Assembly (NCBI GenBank): GCA_030038275.1 | Contig: JASHPG010000204.1 | Location: 1-47,221, forward strand | Direction: 5' to 3' | Source: Candidatus Acidiferrales bacterium | GTDB taxonomy: Bacteria; Acidobacteriota; Terriglobia; Acidiferrales; UBA7541 | DNA: 47,221 nucleotides | Part shown: positions 7,629 through 15,311 of the stretch, one piece after another | Layout of the letters: every line of letters starts with the position of its first letter | Position numbering within the stretch: the stretch's first letter is position 1 | Translations under genes and position numbers: made by a program | The notes under the pieces: model-generated | Told to the model about the DNA's origin: nothing | Database searches by the model: none | Seen by the model: only the letters and a program-made list of their open reading frames with translations

Positions 7629-8408
7629 ATGGAAGAGCGTCTGCAAAAAATTATTGCGCGTGCCGGAGTCGCTTCGCGTCGGCATGCGGAGCAAATGATC
7701 GCGTCCGGCATGGTCACCGTGAACGGGCGAGTGGTCACGGAGCTGGGAACCAAAGCCGACGCTTCGCGCGATCACATCAAAGTCGGCGGCAAACTGCTGC
7801 GCCCGGAGCAGGAGCGCGTCTATCTGCTGTTCCACAAGCCCGCCGAAGTGGTCTCGACGTTGAGTGATCCCGAAGGCCGACGCTCGGTGCGAGATTTTCT
7901 GCATGGCGTGCCGGCGCGCGTTTTTCCGGTCGGGCGTCTTGAATACCACGCGTCGGGCCTGCTGCTCTTGACGAACGATGGCGACGTGGCCAATCGGTTC
8001 GTGAGAGCGCATGACCTGCCGCAGCGATATCAAATCAAGTTGAAGACACCGCTCACGTTTGCCGAAGTGGAAACGCTGTGGCGCTCCACGGGCGCGCGAA
8101 TCGAACGCGTGCACCGCAGCGACTCACCCTGGTATGAAGCGCAAATCTCAGAGGCGCGGCGCGATGTGCTCCGGAATCGGCTGTTCCAGAGCGGCCATCC
8201 CGTGGAGAAAATGAAACGCGTGCAGATCGGCGCACTGGAGATTGGGTCGATCGCCCCGGGAGAATGCCGAGAGATTTCCGCGCAGCAAGCCGCTGGAATT
8301 TTTCGCGCCGCAGAAAAGGTCTCGCAAAAGAAGCGTTCGCAGATAGCCGCAAGTCGGAAGGGGCAGTCTGCGTCAACCCAGCAGTCTCGCCGAAAGCGGC
8401 ACCGTTAG
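7629..8408 (+). CDS. rluB: RsuA/RluB-family pseudouridine synthase with Glu at the catalytic Asp position
   Basis: A 259-residue 23S rRNA pseudouridine synthase of the RsuA/RluB type. The N-terminal S4 RNA-binding domain is clear (LQKIIARAGVASRRHAEQMI, about residues 4-23). The catalytic domain has LFHKPAEVVSTLSDPEGR and the motif normally written GRLDxxTxGLLLLTNDG. Here that motif reads GRLEYHASGLLLLTNDG, so the Asp that attacks the target uridine is Glu (codon GAA near 7940). Apart from that it looks intact and expressed. A basic C-terminal tail (KKRSQ... to KRHR) may bind RNA. Genes scpA-scpB-rluB are neighbours in many bacteria, which supports the assignment. Confidence 0.88.
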   Translation: MEERLQKIIARAGVASRRHAEQMIASGMVTVNGRVVTELGTKADASRDHIKVGGKLLRPEQERVYLLFHKPAEVVSTLSDPEGRRSVRDFLHGVPARVFPVGRLEYHASGLLLLTNDGDVANRFVRAHDLPQRYQIKLKTPLTFAEVETLWRSTGARIERVHRSDSPWYEAQISEARRDVLRNRLFQSGHPVEKMKRVQIGALEIGSIAPGECREISAQQAAGIFRAAEKVSQKKRSQIAASRKGQSASTQQSRRKRHR

Positions 8409-8538
8409 TTGGATGCGGTTGCCAAGACGCGCCGCCAAAGGTAAATTCTCAGCACACTCCGACGCAATTGGGTGGACGCCCGCGTTGTGGATTGTGTCGC
8501 CGTACGGCGCAGAAGACCGGGCGTAAGGAGCCGGAGAG

Positions 8539-9546
8539 ATGAGAGTGGAATTCGGGGCGGTGGACCATGTGGACAGGCAGGACGGCACGCCAATTGCCGC
8601 CACGTACGACAGCCGCTTGAAGCTCGTCGAGCTTTACGAGCAGTACGGGTTTTCGACATTCCATATCACGGAACATCACTTCACGCCGCTGGGATTGGCG
8701 CCTTCTCCGCTGATTTTTTTGGCGGCGGCTTCGAGAATCACACGGCGAATTCGTTTTGCGCCGCTCGTGCTGATTGCCACGCTCTATAACCCGCTGCGAT
8801 TAGCGGTGGAAATCTGCATGATGGATCATCTGACCAATGGGCGCATCGAGATCGGGCTGGGCCGCGGTGTTTCTCCGTATGAGCTAGGCTTCTACGGCAT
8901 CGATCCCAAGGACACGCCGGCGATTTACAAAGAGTCTGTGGAAGTGCTGATGGCGGCGCTCACAGAGGATGAAGTGACTTACCACGGCGAGCGCTTCCAT
9001 TTTTCGAAGGTGCCGATGGAACTGAAGCCATTGCAAAAGCCGCATCCTCCGTTGTGGTACGGCACGGCGAATCCGGAGACGGCGGCGCGGGCGGCATGCG
9101 AGAACGCCAACATTGTTTCACTGCAACGCGCTATCGATGCACGCGTTCCGATTAGCCGTTATAAAGAGGAGTGGCAGAAAGTTCACGGCGGCAGCGGCAA
9201 GAAGATGCCTCACGCTGGAATCACGAGACACATTTACGTAGCGGAAACGGACGCAAAGGCCGAGGAGCGCGGGCGGCTGGGCGTCGACAAGTTTTTTCAT
9301 AGCCTCGAATACTTGTGGCTGAAATTCGGCGCGGCCCCGGTCGGGCTGGAAAACGCTCGCCGCAGCCGGGAAGAGGCGTTGCTGGCGGGATCGCCTGAGA
9401 CCGTCCGCAGGAAAATCGAGCAGCAAATCGAAGAATCGGGCGCAAATTATTTCGTCGCGCGCTTCGCCTATGGAAACTTGACACACCAGGAAAGCGTCCG
9501 CTCGCTGGAGTTATTTGCCACGGAAGTGATGCCGCATTTTCAATAA
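8539..9546 (+). CDS. LLM-class (luciferase-like) flavin-dependent oxidoreductase
   Basis: A 335-residue TIM-barrel oxidoreductase of the bacterial luciferase-like superfamily, which uses reduced FMN or F420. Recognisable features are TFHITEHHFTPLG (about residues 38-50), the segment RITRRIRFAPLVLIATLYNP, MMDHLTNGRIEIGLGRG (about residues 94-110) and a C-terminal region with AGSPETVRRKIEQ. No signal peptide is present. The ATG at 8539 follows a good ribosome binding site (AAGGAG about 10 bases upstream). The substrate is unknown. The 130 bases before it show no feature. Confidence 0.9.
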   Translation: MRVEFGAVDHVDRQDGTPIAATYDSRLKLVELYEQYGFSTFHITEHHFTPLGLAPSPLIFLAAASRITRRIRFAPLVLIATLYNPLRLAVEICMMDHLTNGRIEIGLGRGVSPYELGFYGIDPKDTPAIYKESVEVLMAALTEDEVTYHGERFHFSKVPMELKPLQKPHPPLWYGTANPETAARAACENANIVSLQRAIDARVPISRYKEEWQKVHGGSGKKMPHAGITRHIYVAETDAKAEERGRLGVDKFFHSLEYLWLKFGAAPVGLENARRSREEALLAGSPETVRRKIEQQIEESGANYFVARFAYGNLTHQESVRSLELFATEVMPHFQ

Positions 9547-9563
9547 GGATCGCGCGGCCGACA

Positions 9564-10382
9564 TCACAGTGGTTTGCGCGCGGCCATCCAGAGGGAGTCG
9601 CTAGTCGGCAGCCGATTCCAGGGAGGGCGGGGAAGAGGATCGAATCCGCACGCGCTCAACATTTTCGAAAGCGTTTCCGGAGTGAAATAGTTGCAGTGCG
9701 CGGGGAAGCGGAACCCGCACCATTTTTCGCGTCGGATGGAGCGGTTCCAACTGGCGTAGTTCGGCGTCTTAATCACGGTAAGCCCGCCTGGTTTAAGGAG
9801 CCGATGCGCAGCGCGCAAGGCCGTCTGTGGATGCCAATCGTGCTCGATGAATCCGAGCTGCGTGACTACATCAAAATCGTTCGCGGGAAAACGCCGCTCC
9901 GCCACTTCGCTTACTGGTCCTTCCAGAATCTTTTCAGCGCCCACGCGTCGGCGGGCGATTTCCACGCTTCGAGGGCTGAGGTCGATTCCCATTACCTGAA
10001 AATATTTCTGCGCACGAAATAGAAAGCTGGCGTCGCTGCAGCCGAAATCGACTAGCTTTCCCGACCGCGCGTAGTGCAGGGTTTGCGAAAGTAGCCGGCC
10101 ATGCGTGTGCGGCATGAAGGGCCGCGTGCAGCGCGAGAAGAAAACCATAATCGGCTGCTCGCGCTTCCGCCGCACGGTGTCCTTCCGCCATTCCTCTTCC
10201 CAATCGTGCTCGCGCGCTTGCACCTCATACGAAATTTCGCTGCCGATAAAAACCATTCTGCATCCAGCACATTCGACGACTTCCCATGGATCGCGGCGCA
10301 GAACCGGCTTGCGACCGTCCGTTGACCCGCATAGCGGACATGCGCGCAGGGCCAATACTGGAGAGGAGATAGCGGAGGTCAT
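9564..10382 (-). CDS. Class I SAM methyltransferase with N-terminal zinc-ribbon-like motif
   Basis: About 272 residues. An N-terminal zinc-ribbon pair (CPLCGS and, about 26 residues on, CAGCRMVF) precedes a Rossmann methyltransferase domain: motif I is LVDFGCSDASFLF, the acidic residue follows in VMGIDLSPRSVEIARRR, then DVVTQLGFIEH and LLKPGGLTVIKTPN. This layout is shared by the Methyltransf_23-like proteins found in polysaccharide and lipid-modifying loci; the acceptor is unknown. The start is uncertain: an ATG at 10424 would add 14 residues, but neither start has a well-placed ribosome binding site. It converges with the oxidoreductase gene. Confidence 0.85.
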   Translation of the reverse strand: MTSAISSPVLALRACPLCGSTDGRKPVLRRDPWEVVECAGCRMVFIGSEISYEVQAREHDWEEEWRKDTVRRKREQPIMVFFSRCTRPFMPHTHGRLLSQTLHYARSGKLVDFGCSDASFLFRAQKYFQVMGIDLSPRSVEIARRRVGAEKILEGPVSEVAERRFPANDFDVVTQLGFIEHDWHPQTALRAAHRLLKPGGLTVIKTPNYASWNRSIRREKWCGFRFPAHCNYFTPETLSKMLSACGFDPLPRPPWNRLPTSDSLWMAARKPL

Positions 10383-10606
10383 CGATTTCGGGCACAGCAT
10401 CAGGCAATTCACGAATTGTAGCATGCGCTCGCACCACGATTCCTCCAGTGCCCGTTTGACGAAAACGTAATGACAAGGTCTTGCGGTTTATTCCGCCATC
10501 TTTTGAAACAGATCGTGGACGCGGATCATCGAACCATGGCAAGCTTATTGCTCGAAGCCCCAGCTAACTTGGCCACCGCACCATCGTCCAGCCCAAGGAG
10601 AACTTC

Positions 10607-11683
10607 ATGCGACCGTTCATCTTAATCGTGTTGACTGCAATGCTGACTCTTGCCGCACCGCTCGCTGCTTCGGCGGATACGATCGTCTTGCAGAACGGCG
10701 ATCATGTGACCGGAAGTTTTGTGAGCGCCGACGCCAAGACCGTGGCCATCAAGACTCCGTACGAGGGGCAGATCAGCCTCAAGTGGGCCGATGTGACCCA
10801 AATCACGACGACAGGGCCTGTTTACGTGATGACCAGCAGCAAGCGAACATTAAGGGGCACGATTTCGAAAATGAACGACGCCATTGTCGTCCAGACCGGC
10901 ACGGGTTCCGTGACCGTGCTGCTGGCGCAGGTCATTGCGATGCGTTCTCAAGAAGAGCAGAACGCTTACGAGGCAAGCCTGCATCCTCCGCTCTCGCGAA
11001 ATTGGGCTGGAGACGCGACGCTCGGATTCACCCTGGCGCGGGGGAATAGCGATACGACCGATCTGACGACTTCGGTTGCGCTCACGCGCAAAACATTGAA
11101 CGACCTTATCAGCCTTTCGGAATCATCCGTGTACACGACAAGCACGTCGGCGAATACTGTGTCGGCGGACGCCATTCTCGGCGGTGCGGTATATCACCGG
11201 AACCTTACAAGCAACCTCTTTGCATTCGTGGGCGCAAACTACGTCCACGACGAACTGCAAGGTTTGAATTTGCGGCAGATTTATAGCGCCGGGTTAGGGT
11301 GGAACGTGATCAACAGGCCGAACACCACTTTGGATGTGGAAGCCGGTCTTAACTACACGCGTGAGTCGTACAGTGGCACGGCAACGCTTTCGCCGGGATT
11401 TTCCTTGAACCGGAACTTGGTGGCCGTGACAACTGGGGAAGATTTTACGCACCGCTTCAGCAAGGTGACGTCGTTCGACGAGCACTTCTTCTTCTATCCG
11501 GCTCTCAGTGAGGCAGGCCAATACCGCTTCACACTGATCGCCGCTGCAAATACGAAGTTGTCGAGCTGGCTTTCATGGCAGGTCAGCGTAAACGACCTGT
11601 ACGTATCGAACCCTCCGATTCCAGGAACGAAAACGAACGACGTAATTTTATCCACCGGATTGGGTATCACGTTCCATCATTAG
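10607..11683 (+). CDS. DUF481 outer-membrane beta-barrel protein
   Basis: A 358-residue exported protein. A signal peptide (about residues 1-23, ending ASA) is followed by a small beta domain: DTIVLQNGDHVTGSFVSAD resembles an Sm-like/SH3 element seen at the N-terminus of many DUF481 proteins. From about residue 125 onward, alternating strands typical of an outer-membrane barrel start with WAGDATLGFTLARGNSDTTD and end in a C-terminal beta signal (LSTGLGITFHH). DUF481 proteins are the YdiY-like barrels, some salt-induced; their function is not settled. A good ribosome binding site (AAGGAG) sits 6 bases before the ATG. Confidence 0.87.
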   Translation: MRPFILIVLTAMLTLAAPLAASADTIVLQNGDHVTGSFVSADAKTVAIKTPYEGQISLKWADVTQITTTGPVYVMTSSKRTLRGTISKMNDAIVVQTGTGSVTVLLAQVIAMRSQEEQNAYEASLHPPLSRNWAGDATLGFTLARGNSDTTDLTTSVALTRKTLNDLISLSESSVYTTSTSANTVSADAILGGAVYHRNLTSNLFAFVGANYVHDELQGLNLRQIYSAGLGWNVINRPNTTLDVEAGLNYTRESYSGTATLSPGFSLNRNLVAVTTGEDFTHRFSKVTSFDEHFFFYPALSEAGQYRFTLIAAANTKLSSWLSWQVSVNDLYVSNPPIPGTKTNDVILSTGLGITFHH

Positions 11684-11697
11684 AGCCGAGGCGCGGG

Positions 11698-12723
11698 TCA
11701 GTTTCCCGCAAGAGCAGGAATGCGCGGTCGCGCCGGAGTGACGTAGGGCGCACGGAAGGCGCTGTTTTGATGCGAGGCTTTCTGGCAGAAATCGGCTTTG
11801 CCGCGAAGCTCAGGATGGGTGGCGCACAGTCCTTTTAGGATCAGGCCAAGATTCTGCATCGCGAATTCCTCGCCCGATTGAGAGAGATCGTCTTCCATCT
11901 GCGTAGAGACGGAGTTGAAACGCTGTCCCGCCGGTGATTCGTAGAACGCCGTCGCGCCCTTCACGTCGTCGTCGGACAGATATTTCGCGTAAACCATCAC
12001 AATCTGGTCCGTGGCTGCTTGGGACTGCAGCGCGGCCATCATCTTGCTTTGCACTTCATTCATGATTTTTTTTCGATCCGCGTTTTGAGGCAAGGAATCC
12101 TCGATCGAGGGCCGCATGGTCTCCATCATTTGGCGGCCGTAATCGCGCATGGTCTCTTCCAGGTGCGTGGCTTTGATGAGCCGCAAAATATCGGCGTGCA
12201 ACTGCGGATCCATGGCCGCCGCCGTTTGCGGCACAGCCGCGCCCTGCTGCTCGTAGCGTGGGGTTTTTCCGGGCGTGAAGTTAATGCTGATAGTCGTGGA
12301 CACTTCCACGGGGACGCCTTCGACGACCGTGGGCTGATAGCGCCACCGCTTCACCGCGTCCATTGTGCTGGGCCAAAGTTGCTGCGGACCGGATAGCGGT
12401 GCCAGTTCCATGATCGAGCCGTCCTTAGCGATCACGGCGCGAAGGATTACCGTGCCGGAGACTTTGGCATCCTGTAGCTCTTTCGGATATTCCGGAGGAA
12501 CAATTGCAATCACGCGCGCGGCCATTGCGTTCCCATTAATCGTGACGCGGGTTGGGTGCGTAGGCGGCTCAGGCGGAAGCTCTCCATTTGGAGCGCTGCC
12601 GGTGCTCTGCGATCGCGCTCTCGGCGATGCAAGCGCGAGCAGCGATATGGAGATCACGAGAGCGGCCGCCACGGCCGCAGATGAAATCGCCGTATAGAGC
12701 CTGCTGGATTTTCCCGCGCGCAT
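11698..12723 (-). CDS. TonB C-terminal domain fused to DUF2059
   Basis: A 341-residue protein with two domains that are usually separate. A signal anchor (about residues 11-32) and a Pro-rich linker lead to a TonB C-terminal-like domain (about residues 70-152), seen in YPKELQDAKVSGTVILRAV and the WRYQPTVVEGVPVEV motif, which normally passes energy to outer-membrane receptors. A DUF2059 domain follows (about residues 175-300: LRLIKATHLEETMRDYGRQM, then MVYAKYLSDDDVKGATAFYE), an uncharacterised helical periplasmic domain. The start has a good ribosome binding site (GGGAGG). No ExbB/ExbD genes are adjacent. It converges with the DUF481 gene, 14 bases apart. Confidence 0.85.
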   Translation of the reverse strand: MRAGKSSRLYTAISSAAVAAALVISISLLALASPRARSQSTGSAPNGELPPEPPTHPTRVTINGNAMAARVIAIVPPEYPKELQDAKVSGTVILRAVIAKDGSIMELAPLSGPQQLWPSTMDAVKRWRYQPTVVEGVPVEVSTTISINFTPGKTPRYEQQGAAVPQTAAAMDPQLHADILRLIKATHLEETMRDYGRQMMETMRPSIEDSLPQNADRKKIMNEVQSKMMAALQSQAATDQIVMVYAKYLSDDDVKGATAFYESPAGQRFNSVSTQMEDDLSQSGEEFAMQNLGLILKGLCATHPELRGKADFCQKASHQNSAFRAPYVTPARPRIPALAGN

Positions 12724-12869
12724 TTCGCACCTCCCGAGGATCGTCGGTCTGCTGCTTAGGGTGGAGTATACGCGCAGAGCACGTGCGAATGAATCCGGTA
12801 ACGCGCCCGGTCATCAGGCCGGTTCGGCCCTGGCCACCCCGGACTTTCGAGTTCGTTGGTGCGGACCGC

Positions 12870-13643
12870 CTAGATCATCGAGGCGACAGCGTCTTGACGG
12901 GCGGGAGTGCCCCACAGGCAAGGCAGGACGCCCAAAAGAAGCGCGGCGCACGGAATCAAGATCCAACTTAAAAAGAGGCTGCCAGCGGGAGACAAAAACG
13001 GAAAAAACAAATGCGATGGCGGCAGTGGAAACATCGATAGAAAAGGCAGCGACGCGCCATTTTGGATCGCCCCGAGTTGCCCAAGAAAAATCGCGGTGAA
13101 TAAAACGACTGGAAAAAGTCCTGTGGCGATTCGCACAGAAGGCACTGCGCCCTTGCGACGCGACCAGTAAGCACCTGCAGCGCCCAGGAATGGCAGCACG
13201 TACAACCACCCGAGATAAAACATCCAAGCCGCGCTATCTTGCCATATCACGCTGTGCATCAGACTGGCGTAACTATGAACAGCACCCTCTTCAGCGCCAT
13301 AAGCTCGATACACTCTGACTGCTAGAGCATGAAACCCGGCAAGCACAAAGGCGCCAGCCAAAAATACGGTGACGGCAGGAAGCCAGAATTGTCGCGTACG
13401 GATGTTGACGTTCATGGGATGCTCCTTACGGGCGAGGTAGAGATGCGCATCTAGGTCCTTGTCTTCGTCAAGTTCGTCGGAAGCGGCTTGCGCCGCAGCA
13501 GGTTCTTCGAGGCCGGACTTGCAAGCATCTTGGCAATAGTCCTCGAGATAGCCGGCGAGTTCGCGCGCAATCTCCTCGCGTTCGGCCGCCGAAAATTTCG
13601 AGCATGCGAGACGACGTAAGACTTCGCTGCGCCAGTCAGTCAA
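12870..13643 (-). CDS. Membrane protein with PadR-linked permease-prefix domain
   Basis: A 257-residue protein with a soluble N-terminal helical domain of about 75 residues (WRSEVLRRL, then EEIARELAGYLEDYCQDAC). This is the prefix domain that in Acidobacteria often precedes permeases and sits next to PadR genes. After MNVNIRTRQFW, about five hydrophobic segments follow (ITVFLAGAFVLAG-like, MFYLGWLYVLPFLGAAGAYW, LFPVVLFTAIFLGQLG, and two more). No ABC transporter permease motif is seen, so its function is unknown. The open frame extends to 13964 across padR; the TTG at 13643, overlapping the padR stop by 8 bases, fits the prefix domain. An internal ATG (MNVNIR) is the fallback start. Confidence 0.65.
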   Translation of the reverse strand: MTDWRSEVLRRLACSKFSAAEREEIARELAGYLEDYCQDACKSGLEEPAAAQAASDELDEDKDLDAHLYLARKEHPMNVNIRTRQFWLPAVTVFLAGAFVLAGFHALAVRVYRAYGAEEGAVHSYASLMHSVIWQDSAAWMFYLGWLYVLPFLGAAGAYWSRRKGAVPSVRIATGLFPVVLFTAIFLGQLGAIQNGASLPFLSMFPLPPSHLFFPFLSPAGSLFLSWILIPCAALLLGVLPCLWGTPARQDAVASMI

Positions 13644-13968
13644 GATGAGCCTCCGCGAGGCGTTCGAGCGCGCGAAAGAGCTCCTTCCATTCCTCGCGCA
13701 GGGGGACGAGTTTTTTTCGTCCTGCCGCGGTAAGCCGATAGTAACGACGGGTGGATCCGGTGGGCGCCTCTTGCCAGAACGAGCTGACCCAGCCGCGCGA
13801 CTCCATGCGATACAGCAGCGGGTAAATCGAAGCGAGTGTGAAGCGCAGCGCGCTGCGCGTCCGCGACTCGATACGGCGCGCAATCTCGTAACCGTGCAAG
13901 GGATGCTCCGCCAGCACGGAAAGTATGGCGAGTTCGGAACTGCCACGTTTGATGTTTGAACCAATCAC
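13636..13968 (-). CDS. PadR-family transcriptional regulator
   Basis: A 110-residue winged-helix repressor of the PadR family. Diagnostic segments are KRGSSELAILSVLAEHPLHG (about residues 7-26), YEIARRIE, a wing with SSFWQEAPTGSTRRYYRLTA, and a C-terminal helix for dimerisation. The start codon is GTG at 13968, which gives the normal family N-terminus; no ribosome binding site precedes it. An 11-base-arm palindrome lies 7 bases upstream and covers a candidate -10 box (TATACT). The gene overlaps the prefix-domain membrane protein by 8 bases, the usual PadR-target arrangement, so it most likely represses its own operon. Confidence 0.92.
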   Translation of the reverse strand: MIGSNIKRGSSELAILSVLAEHPLHGYEIARRIESRTRSALRFTLASIYPLLYRMESRGWVSSFWQEAPTGSTRRYYRLTAAGRKKLVPLREEWKELFRALERLAEAHLD

Positions 13969-13974
13969 GACTCA

Positions 13975-13999
13975 CAGTATATAGGATCCCTATATACTG
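13975..13999 (-). promoter_or_regulatory. Palindromic PadR operator over the padR promoter
   Basis: A perfect inverted repeat: left arm CAGTATATAGG (13975-13985), centre ATC, right arm CCTATATACTG (13989-13999). On the minus strand a -10-like TATACT (13981-13976) lies inside the left arm and ends 7 bases before the GTG of padR, so transcription would begin at or next to the start codon. The -35 region is poor. Position and symmetry suit autorepression by the adjacent PadR; binding is inferred. Confidence 0.75.
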
Positions 14000-14061
14000 A
14001 GCATAAAACTCTCGGCGCGGTGTGTTCTATCAGTATCCCAGGTTTGCTAACGCGCAATTAT

Positions 14062-15192
14062 TCAGGCGACGGGAAGATTGGCGGATGGATCGAGCGACAT
14101 GTCGGCGCGTTCGCCGGCGAGGAAACGCGCGTGACCGGCTGCGGCAATCATCGCGGCGTTATCGGTAGAAAGTGCGCGGCTGGGGAAGAACGCTTCCAAG
14201 CCTCGCTGCGCGGCTTCGATGTCGAATGCGCGCCGCAATTCGCTGTTCGCCGCCACTCCGCCTGAGACTAAAATCGTTCGAACGCCCCGCTCCTCAGCCG
14301 CTGCAAATGTACGCGTGATAAGGTCTTCGACTACCGTGCGCTGGAAGCTAGCGATCAGGTCGAGCGTTTCAGCGCTGGAGAGAGCGCGCAACTGCTCGGC
14401 GCCGCGTTCCCCGCGCGCCAGTGCCTGGCGTCGCGCCTCGATTTCTGGTTCAAGCTGGGTGTTGCGCCGGAGATGGTAGAGCACCGCCGTTTTGATTCCG
14501 CTGAAGCTGAAATCGTGGGGATTCCCGCTGCTCATTTTGGTGCTACCGAAGCGCACCGCGCGCGGGTTCCCGTGTGCGGCAAGCCGGTCGATGATCGGGC
14601 CGCCGGGATAGCCGAGCGCCAACATGCGCGCCACTTTGTCGTAAGCTTCGCCGGCCGCGTCGTCGCGCGTTCCGCCGATGCGTGAGTACGAAAAATGTGG
14701 CGTGCCGTTGCTGGAATCGGAGCGCACGTCGTAGAGAATCGTGTGTCCGCCGGACACGATCAAGCAAACGGCGGGGAGTTTTGGAGACCGCCCAGCGGCG
14801 TGGGCCTCCAGCAACACCGCGTGCACGTGGCCCTCAAGATGATTAACCGCAACCAACGGCTTTGACAGCGCCTGTGCCAGAACTTTGCCATAGGTCACGC
14901 CGACCAGCAGTGCGCCGATCAGGCCCGGACCACTCGTTACCGCGATGGCGTCCACATCCTGCAATTTAATCTTGGCCTGCTCGGTAGCTTCGCGCACGAC
15001 CGGCACGATGCGCCGCAGGTGTTCGCGGGACGCCAGTTCCGGCACAACCCCGCCGTACTTGCGGTGAATATCGATTTGCGACGCGACAACATTCGAGAGA
15101 ACGCGGACGCCGCCGGCGACAACCGCCGCTGCGGTTTCGTCGCATGACGATTCGATTCCCAAAATCAGATGTTCGTTTGATTCAACGTGCAT
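14062..15192 (-). CDS. tsaD: tRNA N6-threonylcarbamoyladenosine (t6A) transferase
   Basis: TsaD, which transfers the threonylcarbamoyl group from threonylcarbamoyl-AMP to A37 of ANN-decoding tRNAs, working with TsaB and TsaE. It is 376 residues of an ASKHA-fold protein. The N-terminus ILGIESSCDETAAAVV is the family signature. The metal site is visible in VNHLEGHVHAVLL (two His four residues apart), followed by VCLIVSGGHTILYDV. The tail reads MIAAAGHARFLAG, the second family signature, before a short divergent end. The ATG at 15192 is 6 codons before the signature. It is divergent from galU. Confidence 0.96.
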   Translation of the reverse strand: MHVESNEHLILGIESSCDETAAAVVAGGVRVLSNVVASQIDIHRKYGGVVPELASREHLRRIVPVVREATEQAKIKLQDVDAIAVTSGPGLIGALLVGVTYGKVLAQALSKPLVAVNHLEGHVHAVLLEAHAAGRSPKLPAVCLIVSGGHTILYDVRSDSSNGTPHFSYSRIGGTRDDAAGEAYDKVARMLALGYPGGPIIDRLAAHGNPRAVRFGSTKMSSGNPHDFSFSGIKTAVLYHLRRNTQLEPEIEARRQALARGERGAEQLRALSSAETLDLIASFQRTVVEDLITRTFAAAEERGVRTILVSGGVAANSELRRAFDIEAAQRGLEAFFPSRALSTDNAAMIAAAGHARFLAGERADMSLDPSANLPVA

Positions 15193-15222
15193 GTCGCAAG
15201 CGCGTCTCAGCTCTAAACACTG

Positions 15223-15236
15223 CTATGCTAGCATAG
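15223..15236. promoter_or_regulatory. Perfect 14-base palindrome in the tsaD/galU divergent promoter region
   Basis: CTATGCTAGCATAG is its own reverse complement and lies about 30 bases from the tsaD start and 76 from the galU start. Both strands contain TATGCT, which could serve as a weak -10 box in each direction. It may be an operator for a dimeric repressor or simply paired promoter boxes. No -35 match was found on either side. Confidence 0.4.
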
Positions 15237-15311
15237 GAGTTCGGGCGCTCTGCCCGTCTCTCGCGGGCTCGCCTGAGGTGTATCCAACGCGCCGGAGGCA
15301 TATTCCAAGCG

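Noticed and set aside
12870-13964. A single 364-codon protein covering padR and the membrane gene
   Set aside because: Its first 107 codons are the other frame of padR; the true gene starts near 13643.
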